NCBI RefSeq assembly: GCF_019510245.1
Contig: NZ_JAEKKT010000212.1
Span: forward strand, 1 to 45,808
Direction: 5' to 3'
Length of the DNA: 45,808 nucleotides
Source: Streptomyces sp.
GTDB taxonomy: Bacteria > Actinomycetota > Actinomycetes > Streptomycetales > Streptomycetaceae
Both the position numbers and the translations under genes were made by a program. Position 1 is the stretch's first letter. Each line of letters begins with the position of its first letter. The notes under the pieces are model-generated. The model was not told the DNA's origin. It worked only from the letters and a program-made list of their open reading frames with translations, and searched no databases. Shown one piece after another: positions 38,015 through 45,238 of the stretch.

Positions 38015-39301
38015 GTGGCCCAGGACACCGCGCAGCAGGCGCTCCCCATCCCGCCCTCGGCCCCCGCGCGCGCCCTGCTGCCGCTGATCCTGCCCGCACT
38101 CGTCGTCGGTGTCGGCAGCAGCCTGCTGTTCCTGCTGGTGAGCTCGCTGGCCGAACGGCTCCAGCACGTGCTGTGGAACAACCTTCCGGACGCCCTGGGT
38201 GTCGGACGCTACTCGGTGCTGTGGATGCTGGTGATGCTGACGGTCACCGGGATCGTGGTGGGGCTGGTGGTGTGGAAGGTACCCGGGCACGCGGGGCCCG
38301 ATCCGGCCACCCTGGGTCTGGAGGCGGTCGCGCTCCCGCCCGCCGTGCTGCCGGGGCTGACGCTGGCGACCGTGCTGATGCTCGCGGGCGGGCCGAGCCT
38401 CGGCCCGGAGAGCCCTCTCATCGCCGTGAACGTCGGGCTCGCGCTCTGGCTGGGACGGCTCGCGATGCCCCGGCTGCCGGGCTCGCTGTGGCCCGCGCTG
38501 GCCGACGCGGCGACGCTCGGCGCGCTGTTCGGGACGCCGGTGGCGGCGGCCCTGGTGATCTCCGAGGCGCTGGCCGGGAAGCCGCTGAAGGGGGCACTGT
38601 GGGACAACCTCTTCGGTCCGCTGACGGCCGCGGGGGCGGGTGCGATGACGACCGCCCTGGTGGCCCGACCGACCCTCGACCTCGGTCTGCCCGGGCTCGG
38701 CCACCCGCGCTGGCCCGACCTGGTGGCGGTCCTGGTGATCGCGCCCGCGGCCGCCCTGCTCGGCCTGTGCGCCGTCTACGCCTTCCCGACCGTCCACGAC
38801 GCCTTCAGGCGCCTCGGGCACCCCATGGTGGCCCTTCCGGTCGGCGGACTGGTCCTGGGCCTCCTGGGGGCACTGGGTGGCCACCTGACGCTCTTCAAGG
38901 GGCTGGACGAGGTCGCGGAGCTCGCGAAGGACCCTGCGGGCTGGTCGGCGGGCCAGTACGCCGTGATGACGGTCGTCAAGCTGGCGGCGCTGACGGTGGC
39001 CTCCGCCTGCGGGTTCCGCGGTGGCCGGATCTTTCCGTCGGTGTTCATCGGCGCGGCCTTCGGGCTGTGCGCCCACGCCCTGGTTCCCGCGGTCCAGCCC
39101 TCGGTGGGCGTGGCGGCCGGCGTCCTGGGCATGTTGTTGGCGATCACCCGGCAGGGCTGGGTGAGCCTGTTCACGGCCGCGGTCCTGGTGGCCTCGACGA
39201 GCATCCTCGCGCTGCTGTGCATCGCGTCGCTGCCCGCATGGCTGCTGGTGACCGGGCGGCCGAGAATGCAGTTGCGGGCGGACGGTACCGCCCTGCGCTG
39301 A
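38015..39301 (+). CDS. CLC-family chloride channel/transporter
   Basis: From GTG 38015 (VAQDTAQQALPIPPS) the protein has 428 residues and about ten or more membrane helices. The signatures are GGPSLGPESPLIAVNVGLA (equivalent of G-R-E-G-P with the gating Glu position) and GFRGGRIFPSVFIGAAFG (G-x-F-x-P-like anion-selectivity motif near 335-352). The family members are Cl-/H+ exchangers or Cl- channels. It is followed after 76 bases by gadB on the same strand, an arrangement that fits acid resistance. Its start is divergent from the tipA promoter. Confidence 0.9.
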   Translation: MAQDTAQQALPIPPSAPARALLPLILPALVVGVGSSLLFLLVSSLAERLQHVLWNNLPDALGVGRYSVLWMLVMLTVTGIVVGLVVWKVPGHAGPDPATLGLEAVALPPAVLPGLTLATVLMLAGGPSLGPESPLIAVNVGLALWLGRLAMPRLPGSLWPALADAATLGALFGTPVAAALVISEALAGKPLKGALWDNLFGPLTAAGAGAMTTALVARPTLDLGLPGLGHPRWPDLVAVLVIAPAAALLGLCAVYAFPTVHDAFRRLGHPMVALPVGGLVLGLLGALGGHLTLFKGLDEVAELAKDPAGWSAGQYAVMTVVKLAALTVASACGFRGGRIFPSVFIGAAFGLCAHALVPAVQPSVGVAAGVLGMLLAITRQGWVSLFTAAVLVASTSILALLCIASLPAWLLVTGRPRMQLRADGTALR

Positions 39302-39377
39302 TCCCTGTGGATTCCCCCGCTTCGTCCGTGTCGCACACATCACCTATATCGTTCGCGTCGTTCAGGAGGCACACCTC

Positions 39378-40787
39378 ATGCCGCTGCACAAAGGTCCCCA
39401 GAAGCACCAAGAGCGACCCATGTCCGTCAACCCGTTCTTCGGCGAGGCGAACCCGGTCGCCGGCATGGCCGAGGCCCCGCCCACGCACCGGCTGCCGGAC
39501 GGCCCGCTGCCGCCCTCGACCGCCTACCAGCTGGTGCACGACGAGCTGATGCTGGACGGCAACGCCCGGCTGAACCTGGCCACTTTCGTGACCACGTGGA
39601 TGGAGCCCCAGGCCGGGATCCTGATGGCGGAGTGCGACGACAAGAACATGATCGACAAGGACGAGTACCCGCGCACCGCCGAACTGGAGCGGCGCTGCGT
39701 GGCCATGCTCGCCGACCTGTGGAACGCGCCGGATCCGGCCAGCACCATCGGCTGTTCGACGACCGGCTCCAGCGAGGCCTGCATGCTGGCCGGGATGGCG
39801 CTCAAGCGGCGCTGGACGAAGCGCAACACCGACCGCTATCCGGGCGGCGCCCGCCCGAACCTGATCATGGGCATCAACGTCCAGGTCTGCTGGGAGAAGT
39901 TCTGCAACTTCTGGGAGGTGGAGCCCCGGTTCGTGCCCATGGAGGGCGACCGCTACCACCTGGACCCGCAGGCCGCCGCCGACCTCTGCGACGAGAACAC
40001 CATCGGGGTCGTCGCCATCCTCGGCTCCACCTTCGACGGGTCCTACGAGCCGGTCGCCGACCTCTGCGCGGCCCTGGACGCCCTCCAGGAGCGCACCGGC
40101 ATCGACGTCCCGGTCCACGTGGACGGCGCGTCCGGCGCGATGGTCGCGCCCTTCCTCGACGAGGACCTGGTGTGGGACTTCCGGCTCCCGCGGGTGGCCT
40201 CGATCAACACCTCGGGGCACAAGTACGGGCTGGTCTACCCGGGTGTCGGCTGGGCGCTGTGGCGGGACAAGGAGTCGCTACCCGAGGAACTCGTCTTCCG
40301 GGTCAACTACCTGGGCGGCGACATGCCCACCTTCGCCCTCAACTTCTCCCGCCCCGGCGCCCAGGTGGTCGCGCAGTACTACACGTTCCTGCGCCTGGGC
40401 CGGGACGGCTACCGCGCGGTCCAGCAGGCGTCCCGGGACGTGGCGACCGGGCTCGCCGAACGCATCGAGGCGCTCGGCGACTTCCGGCTCCTCACCCGGG
40501 GCGACGAGCTGCCCGTGTTCGCCTTCACCACCGCCGACCACGTGACCGCGTACGACGTCTTCGACGTGTCCCGGCGGCTGCGCGAGAACGGCTGGCTGGT
40601 GCCCGCGTACACCTTCCCGGCGAACCGGGAGGACCTGTCCGTGCTGCGGGTGGTGTGCCGCAACGGGTTCTCGAAGGACCTGGCGGACCTGTTCGTCGAG
40701 GACCTGTCCCGGCTGCTGCCCGGACTGCGCCGGCAGCCGCATCCGCTGACCCACGACAAGGACGCGGCCACCAGCTTCCACCACTGA
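39378..40787 (+). CDS. gadB: Glutamate decarboxylase
   Basis: GAD converts glutamate and a proton to GABA and CO2. The 469-residue fold-type-I PLP enzyme has MAECDDKNMIDKDEYPRTAELE, STIGCSTTGSSEACMLAGMA, VPVHVDGASGAMVAPFLDED (cofactor Asp) and SINTSGHKYGLVYPGVGW with Schiff-base Lys282, as in bacterial GadA/B. AGGAGG (39364-39369) lies eight bases before ATG 39378; a second ATG at 39420 is an alternative. The C-terminal His-Lys-type regulatory end found in E. coli (HHH/H465 region) is suggested by the final FHH. No GadC antiporter is in the window. Confidence 0.96.
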   Translation: MPLHKGPQKHQERPMSVNPFFGEANPVAGMAEAPPTHRLPDGPLPPSTAYQLVHDELMLDGNARLNLATFVTTWMEPQAGILMAECDDKNMIDKDEYPRTAELERRCVAMLADLWNAPDPASTIGCSTTGSSEACMLAGMALKRRWTKRNTDRYPGGARPNLIMGINVQVCWEKFCNFWEVEPRFVPMEGDRYHLDPQAAADLCDENTIGVVAILGSTFDGSYEPVADLCAALDALQERTGIDVPVHVDGASGAMVAPFLDEDLVWDFRLPRVASINTSGHKYGLVYPGVGWALWRDKESLPEELVFRVNYLGGDMPTFALNFSRPGAQVVAQYYTFLRLGRDGYRAVQQASRDVATGLAERIEALGDFRLLTRGDELPVFAFTTADHVTAYDVFDVSRRLRENGWLVPAYTFPANREDLSVLRVVCRNGFSKDLADLFVEDLSRLLPGLRRQPHPLTHDKDAATSFHH

Positions 40788-40801
40788 GCGCTCCGCCGGA
40801 A

Positions 40802-40818
40802 GCGCCCCTTCGGGGCGC
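40802..40818. terminator. Short hairpin between gadB and the convergent DinB gene
   Basis: Arms GCGCCCC and GGGGCGC with a TTC loop, about 15 bases after the gadB stop and 18 before the DinB gene end. It can act on both transcripts. Confidence 0.65.
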
Positions 40819-40835
40819 GCCCCCCCGAGCAGGAG

Positions 40836-41375
40836 CTAGGAGCCCTGTTCCAGCGCCACGAGTTCGAAGGCCGTCTTGCCGTCCAGCGACTCGCGGATGA
40901 TGTCGGCGTGGCCCGCATGCCGGGCGGTCTCGCGGATGAGGTGGAGGCAGACCCAGCGCATGGAGACCCGGCCCTCCGGCGGGAACCAGGGCTGCGGCGG
41001 AAGGGGGAAGGTGTCGTCGAGGCTGGGGACGGAGCGGATGAACTTCTCGGTCTCGGCGGCGACCTGCTCCCAGTACGCCAGCTGCGAGGCCACCGTCTCC
41101 TCGCCGACCAGCTGGAAGGTCTCGTGCCAGTTCGACTGGTCGCGCTGGATCGCCGGCGGCTCCTGCTTGGCCCGCGCGATCCAGCTCTGCTCGACCTCGG
41201 CGCAGTGCTTGAGCAGGCCCGCCAGGGACAGCTCGCCGGCGCTCGGCCTGCTGGCGGCCTGCTCGTCGGTCAGGCCGAGCAGGGCGCGGCGGATGCCGCC
41301 GCGCTGCTCCTCGATGAAGGAGAGCAGTGCTCCGCGCTCGTCGCCCTGTGCTTCCGCGGGAACGTGAGTGACCAT
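40836..41375 (-). CDS. DinB-family (DUF664) metal-dependent protein
   Basis: The 179-residue four-helix protein shows LLGLTDEQAASRPSAGELSLAGLLKHCAEVEQSWI with a metal His (K-H-C) and VCLHLIRETARHAGHADIIRES with the second His pair, as in DinB/YfiT proteins that use bacillithiol or mycothiol as cofactor. Thiol-dependent transferase or detoxification activity is likely but not proven. An inverted repeat at 41426-41460 lies about 50 bases upstream of the start. ATG 41375 has GGAAAGGCGG upstream. Confidence 0.9.
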   Translation of the reverse strand: MVTHVPAEAQGDERGALLSFIEEQRGGIRRALLGLTDEQAASRPSAGELSLAGLLKHCAEVEQSWIARAKQEPPAIQRDQSNWHETFQLVGEETVASQLAYWEQVAAETEKFIRSVPSLDDTFPLPPQPWFPPEGRVSMRWVCLHLIRETARHAGHADIIRESLDGKTAFELVALEQGS

Positions 41376-41425
41376 GTCCGGCCGCCTTTCCTCGGTCTGT
41401 GCTGCCCTGACCCGACCGAAGCTAC

Positions 41426-41460
41426 GGGCCCTTTAGGACAGCTAGCGTCCTAAAGGGCCC
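41426..41460. promoter_or_regulatory. 14-bp inverted repeat between aldehyde dehydrogenase and DinB genes
   Basis: Arms GGGCCCTTTAGGAC (41426-41439) and GTCCTAAAGGGCCC (41447-41460) are perfect inverses around AGCTAGC. It lies 20 bases after the aldehyde dehydrogenase stop and 50 before the DinB start, both leftward. No T-run follows, so it could be an operator for DinB as well as a stem that ends the upstream transcript. The CTAGCGTCCTAAA half resembles TetR-type sites. Confidence 0.6.
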
Positions 41461-41480
41461 GGGGGGCCGAACTTCGTCGG

Positions 41481-42941
41481 CTAGAAGGGGAAACCGCTCC
41501 GGCCGTGCTGCACCGAGATCCACTTGAGGGTGGTGAAGGACTCCACGGTCGTCTCGCCGTTCAGGCGGCCGATCCCGGAGTGCTTCTCGCCGCCGAAGGG
41601 GACGAGGGGCTCGTCGTGGACGGTGCCGTCGTTGACGTGGAACATCCCGGTGTCGATCTGCTTGGCGAAGGCCACGCCCCGCTCGACGTCGCCGGTGTGG
41701 ACCGCGCCACTGAGACCGTACGGGGTGTCGTTGACCAGGCGCACGGCCTCCTCCTCGCCGTCGAACGGGATGAGGAAGGCGACGGGGCCGAAGACTTCCT
41801 GGCGGAGCAGGTCGGAGTCGGCCGGGACACCGGTGAGGACCGAGGGCTCGACCAGGTTGTCGGTGGTCGTGCCGTGCACCAGGGCCGTGGCACCCTCGGC
41901 GACGGCCTGCTGGACCGTGGCCGAAACCGACTCCGCCTGCTGGGAGTTGATCAGCGGCCCGATGACGGTCTGCGGGTCGTTCGGGTCGCCGGCCCTGAGG
42001 GTCCGCACCTTGGCGACGAACTTCTCGGTGAACTCGTCCGCGATCGAGCGGTCGACCAGGACGCGGTTGGCGGCCATGCAGACCTGGCCCTGGTGGACGT
42101 ACCGGCTGAAGACCGCGGCGTCGACCGCGTAGTCGATGTCGGCGTCGTCGAGGACCACGATCGCGCTGTTGCCGCCCAGTTCGAGCACCGAGCGCTTGAA
42201 GAGCGAGGCGCAGACGGTGGCCACGTGCCGGCCGACCTTGTCGGAGCCGGTGAAGGAGATGACCTTCGGGATCGGGTGCTCGATGAAGGCGTCGCCGATC
42301 TCCGCGATGTCGGTGACGACGACGTTGAGCAGTCCGCCGGGCAGGCCCGCGTCCTCGAAGATCTTCGCGACCAGGGTGCCGCCGACGATCGGGGTGTTCT
42401 GGTGCGGCTTGAGGACCACCGCGTTGCCGAGGGCGAGCGCCGGGGCGACCGACTTGATCGAGAGCAGGAAGGGGAAGTTGAAGGGGCTGATCACACCCAC
42501 CACACCGACCGGCACCCGGTAGACGCGGTTCTCCTTGCCGTCCACCGGGGAGGGCAGGATCCGGCCCTCGGGGCGCAGCGCCCACTGGATCGACTCGCGC
42601 AGGAACTCCTTGGCGAGGTGCAGCTCGAAGGCCGCCTTCAGACGGGTGCCGCCGAGCTCGGCGATGATCGCCTCGGTGATCTCCGCGTCCCGCTCCTCGA
42701 TGAGGCGCAGGGCTTTCTCGAAGACGGCGCGGCGGGCGTAGGGATTGGTGGCGGCCCACTTCTTCTGGGCGCGCGCGGCGGCCTGGTAGGCCTGATCTAT
42801 CTCCTCGACCGCGGCTATGGTGATCGACGCGAGCTTCTCACCGTCGTACGGGTTGAAGTCGATGATGTCCCAGGAACCGGTCCCCGGGCGCCACTCACCG
42901 TCGATGTACTGCTGGGCCAGGTCGGTGAAATAGGACGACAT
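41481..42941 (-). CDS. NAD(P)-dependent aldehyde dehydrogenase
   Basis: The 486-residue enzyme has ISPFNFPFLLSIKSVAPALALGNAVVLKP, ISFTGSDKVGRHV, general base Glu254 in LELGGNSAIVVLDD, catalytic Cys288 in QGQVCMAANR, and EVFGPVAFLIPF. The FTTLKWISVQHGRSGFPF end resembles the benzaldehyde/vanillin-type branch, so aromatic aldehyde oxidation is plausible; the substrate is not defined by sequence. It is followed by the inverted repeat at 41426-41460. No regulator or substrate-pathway gene is adjacent. Confidence 0.93.
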   Translation of the reverse strand: MSSYFTDLAQQYIDGEWRPGTGSWDIIDFNPYDGEKLASITIAAVEEIDQAYQAAARAQKKWAATNPYARRAVFEKALRLIEERDAEITEAIIAELGGTRLKAAFELHLAKEFLRESIQWALRPEGRILPSPVDGKENRVYRVPVGVVGVISPFNFPFLLSIKSVAPALALGNAVVLKPHQNTPIVGGTLVAKIFEDAGLPGGLLNVVVTDIAEIGDAFIEHPIPKVISFTGSDKVGRHVATVCASLFKRSVLELGGNSAIVVLDDADIDYAVDAAVFSRYVHQGQVCMAANRVLVDRSIADEFTEKFVAKVRTLRAGDPNDPQTVIGPLINSQQAESVSATVQQAVAEGATALVHGTTTDNLVEPSVLTGVPADSDLLRQEVFGPVAFLIPFDGEEEAVRLVNDTPYGLSGAVHTGDVERGVAFAKQIDTGMFHVNDGTVHDEPLVPFGGEKHSGIGRLNGETTVESFTTLKWISVQHGRSGFPF

Positions 42942-43095
42942 GTGATCCCTCGATCCCCTGCTGCGACGGCAGTCGATGCGGACACCGGGTCCACATCCAC
43001 ATCACGGTCTGATCACGCGTCATCGTACTTGCGTCACACGGGAGTTGGGGCACCAGTTCGATGATCTAGGGGTATCCCCCGGTGCGTCACCATGT

Positions 43096-43956
43096 CTACG
43101 ACAGCTGGAGCAGCCCGCGCAGCAGGTCCCGGCTCTCGTCCGGTCCCGGGCTGTCCTGCTGGAGTTCCTTGAGCGCCTGCTCGTACTGGGCGACGTCCTC
43201 GCGCTTGTCGAGGTAGAGGGCGCTGGTGAGCTGCTCCAGGTACACCACGTCGGACAGGTCCGACTCGGGGAAGCTCAGGATGGTGAACGCACCGCCCTCC
43301 CCGGAGTGCCCGCCGAAGCTGAACGGCATGATCTGCAGCCGTACGTTGGGCCGCTCGGAGATCTCGACGAGGTGCTGGAGCTGGCCGCGCATCACCTCGC
43401 GGTCGCCGTAGGGTCGGCGCAGGGCGGCCTCGTCGAGGACGATGTGGAAGTCGGGTGCGTTCTCGGCCACGAGGTACTTCTGCCGCTCCAGGCGCAGTGT
43501 GACCCGCCGTTCGATGTCGGCCTCACCGGCCCCCTTCATACCGCGCCGCACCACCGCGCGCGCGTACTCCTCGGTCTGGAGCAGGCCGTGGATGAACTGC
43601 ACCTCGTAGGCGCGGATCAGGTGTGCCGCGCCCTCCAGGCCGACATAGGTGGGGAACCAGCTCGGCAGGACGTCGGAGTAACTGTGCCACCAGCCGGCCA
43701 CGTTGGCCTCGCGGGCGAGGGAGAGGAGCTGTTCGCGCTCGGCCTCGTCGGTGATGCCGTACAGCGTCAGCAGGTCTTCCACGTCCCTGGTCTTGAAGCT
43801 CACCCGGCCCAGCTCCATGCGACTGATCTTCGACTCGGAGGCGCGGATCGAGTACCCCGCGGCTTCCCGGGTGATCCCCCGGGCCTCGCGCAGCCGCCTG
43901 AGTTGCGAGCCGAGCAGCATTCGCCGCACCACCGATCCGGGCTCTCCCGCGCTCAC
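43096..43956 (-). CDS. XRE-family regulator with DUF5753 domain
   Basis: The 286-residue protein starts (GTG) SAGEPGSVVRRMLLGSQLRRLREARGITREAAGYSIRASESKISRMELGR, a Cro/CI-type helix-turn-helix (about 10-70), then the DUF5753 ligand-type domain (about 100-280: WFPTYVGLEGAAHLIRAYEVQFIHGLLQTEEYARAV, LRLERQKYLVAENAPDFHIVLDEAALRR, NVRLQIMPFSFGGHSG). This is the XRE partner of the XRE/DUF397 pairs that are numerous in Streptomyces and regulate development or antibiotic production. GTG 43956 has GGGGAGG eight bases upstream; a TTG at 43974 is less likely. The neighbours are its expected partners. Confidence 0.93.
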   Translation of the reverse strand: MSAGEPGSVVRRMLLGSQLRRLREARGITREAAGYSIRASESKISRMELGRVSFKTRDVEDLLTLYGITDEAEREQLLSLAREANVAGWWHSYSDVLPSWFPTYVGLEGAAHLIRAYEVQFIHGLLQTEEYARAVVRRGMKGAGEADIERRVTLRLERQKYLVAENAPDFHIVLDEAALRRPYGDREVMRGQLQHLVEISERPNVRLQIMPFSFGGHSGEGGAFTILSFPESDLSDVVYLEQLTSALYLDKREDVAQYEQALKELQQDSPGPDESRDLLRGLLQLS

Positions 43957-44151
43957 GTTCGCCAGCCTCCCCAACCGTCTTCAGGGCCCGCAGTCTGCCA
44001 CTAAAACACTTCGAGCAGTACTCGTCCGGTTACGGAAACGGCAAGCGGCCAAAGTTTAAGCACAGGAACTTGCAAGCAGATAGTGAGCCAAGGGCAGCAA
44101 GTTGGCGGAAAAAATGGCCAAGAAGCGGTACGGGAGGGTCCAATTCGGTCT

Positions 44152-44180
44152 CGTGCACGTGCATCTGCCCTTGCATCTGC
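44152..44180 (+). promoter_or_regulatory. 29-bp element, copy 1 (upstream of the ATPase gene)
   Basis: Plus strand: CGTGCACGT then GCATCTGC, four bases (CCTT), GCATCTGC. It ends 73 bases before the ATPase start. Copy 2 at 45210-45238 matches in 27 of 29 bases and has the same orientation relative to the DUF397 gene. The two GCATCTGC boxes have a 12-base period, which is near one helical turn. The likely binder is the XRE protein encoded next door. Confidence 0.65.
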
Positions 44181-44253
44181 TCTACGCATCCGAAACCATG
44201 GTCCCGCGCCACCGCTGCATCGCAACGACCGCGAATTCCCGGGAGTGCCTCGC

Positions 44254-44754
44254 ATGGGGACGAATGGATCGACCATGCTCAAGCCATTACGGCAGGGCCT
44301 TCCGCCGCTTGATCCCGCGGCCGTGTCCAACGCCGCCTCCTGCGCCCTGCCCGCCCGCTACGAAGCGGTGCGCGAGGCCCGCCTGTTCACCCGGAGAACG
44401 CTCGGCCAGTGGGACGTCGGCGACCGCTTCGACGACATCTGTCTCGTCGTGTCGGAGCTCGTCACCAACGCCCTGCGGCACGCGGTGCCCGGTGAGACCG
44501 ACTGCCTCGCGGCGCCCCAGGGGCGGGCGGTGCGGCTGCACCTGATGCGGTGGACCGGACGGCTGGTGTGCGCGGTGCGCGACCCCAGCCACGAGACCCC
44601 CGTCCCGCGCGACTCCGACGACTTCTCGGCGGAGTCGGGCCGCGGGCTGTTCCTGGTCGACTCGTTCAGCGACGGCTGGGGCTGGCATCCGCTGGCCGGC
44701 TCCCTCAGCGGCAAGGTCGTGTGGGCGCTATTCCGGCTGCAGGCCGTCGAGTGA
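44254..44754 (+). CDS. RsbW-like ATP-binding protein (anti-sigma regulatory kinase fold)
   Basis: The 166-residue protein is a single HATPase_c domain: VSELVTNALRHA (N-box), VCAVRDPSHETP (G1 with Asp) and ESGRGLFLVDSFSDGWGW (G2-like, G-x-G-L). It resembles the abaA/whiJ-locus ATPases, whose partners in other cases are anti-anti-sigma factors; partners here are unknown. ATG 44254 (MGTNGSTML) has GGGAG eight bases upstream. A TTA codon (44287-44289, Leu12) makes translation dependent on the bldA tRNA, unusual among the genes of this window. The gene lies between the XRE and DUF397 genes. Confidence 0.9.
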   Translation: MGTNGSTMLKPLRQGLPPLDPAAVSNAASCALPARYEAVREARLFTRRTLGQWDVGDRFDDICLVVSELVTNALRHAVPGETDCLAAPQGRAVRLHLMRWTGRLVCAVRDPSHETPVPRDSDDFSAESGRGLFLVDSFSDGWGWHPLAGSLSGKVVWALFRLQAVE

Positions 44755-44757
44755 TGG

Positions 44758-44784
44758 ACCCGGCGTCTTCGGACGCCGGGTTTC
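44758..44784 (+). terminator. Intrinsic terminator after the ATPase gene
   Basis: Arms ACCCGGCGTC and GACGCCGGGT with a TTCG tetraloop, followed by TTCT. It starts four bases after the stop codon and separates the ATPase from the convergent DUF397 gene. Confidence 0.88.
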
Positions 44785-44845
44785 TACGCGCGTCACCGCG
44801 GCGTTGTGCACCGAACGCACCGGGTTGCCCCGGATACGGCCGCCG

Positions 44846-45115
44846 TCAGCTCGCGATCAGGTGGTCGAACTCGCCGTCCTTGACACCGAGGAGCATCGCC
44901 TCGATCTCGGCCCGCGTGTAGACGAGCGCCGGGCCGTCCGGGAAGCGCGAGTTGCGGACCGCCACGTCGCCGCCCGGCAGCCGGGCGAACTCCACGCAGG
45001 ACCCCTGCGAGTTGCTGTGCCTGCTCTTCTGCCAGGCCACTCCGTCCAGCTGCGTGGCAGCCATGCCGTTGTACACGTCAAACCCCCCGTACACGCCGTC
45101 AACGTCGAGGTTCAC
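44846..45115 (-). CDS. DUF397 small protein (AbaA/BldB-type locus)
   Basis: The 89-residue protein contains the DUF397 domain: VAWQKSRHSNSQGSCVEFARLPGGDVAVRNSRFPDGPALVYTRAEIEAMLLGVKDGEFDHL (W-x-K-S-x-x-S, C-V-E-x-A, V-R-D/N-S and F-x-x-x-E-W-like ends). DUF397 proteins are partners of XRE regulators such as the one at 43096-43956. GTG 45115 has GGGGAG seven bases upstream. An element at 45210-45238 lies 95 bases upstream and equals that before the ATPase gene. The first about 25 residues are extra to the domain. Confidence 0.92.
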   Translation of the reverse strand: MNLDVDGVYGGFDVYNGMAATQLDGVAWQKSRHSNSQGSCVEFARLPGGDVAVRNSRFPDGPALVYTRAEIEAMLLGVKDGEFDHLIAS

Positions 45116-45153
45116 AGGTCGCTCCCCGGTGGTGCACTAACTGGCTGATGTGA

Positions 45154-45171
45154 CCATTGATGCCATTGATG
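45154..45171 (-). repeat. Two 9-bp direct repeats in the DUF397 promoter region
   Basis: CCATTGATG is repeated exactly at 45154-45162 and 45163-45171, about 40 bases upstream of the DUF397 start, between it and the 29-bp element. It may be an additional regulator contact. Confidence 0.6.
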
Positions 45172-45209
45172 CAGCGGTCAACTGACCCGGATCATAACCT
45201 TGTTCACGT

Positions 45210-45238
45210 GCAGATGCATGAGCAGATGCACGTGCACG
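45210..45238 (-). promoter_or_regulatory. 29-bp element, copy 2 (upstream of the DUF397 gene)
   Basis: Minus strand: CGTGCACGT, GCATCTGC, TCAT, GCATCTGC. It differs from copy 1 only in two of the four bases between the boxes. It lies 95 bases before the DUF397 start and points at that gene in the same way that copy 1 points at the ATPase gene. Confidence 0.65.

Noticed and set aside
44152..45238. The inverted 29-bp pair considered as terminal repeats of a mobile element
   Set aside because: The enclosed genes are normal partners of the neighbouring XRE gene and the XRE gene lies outside. Equal placement relative to each gene start fits regulatory sites better.
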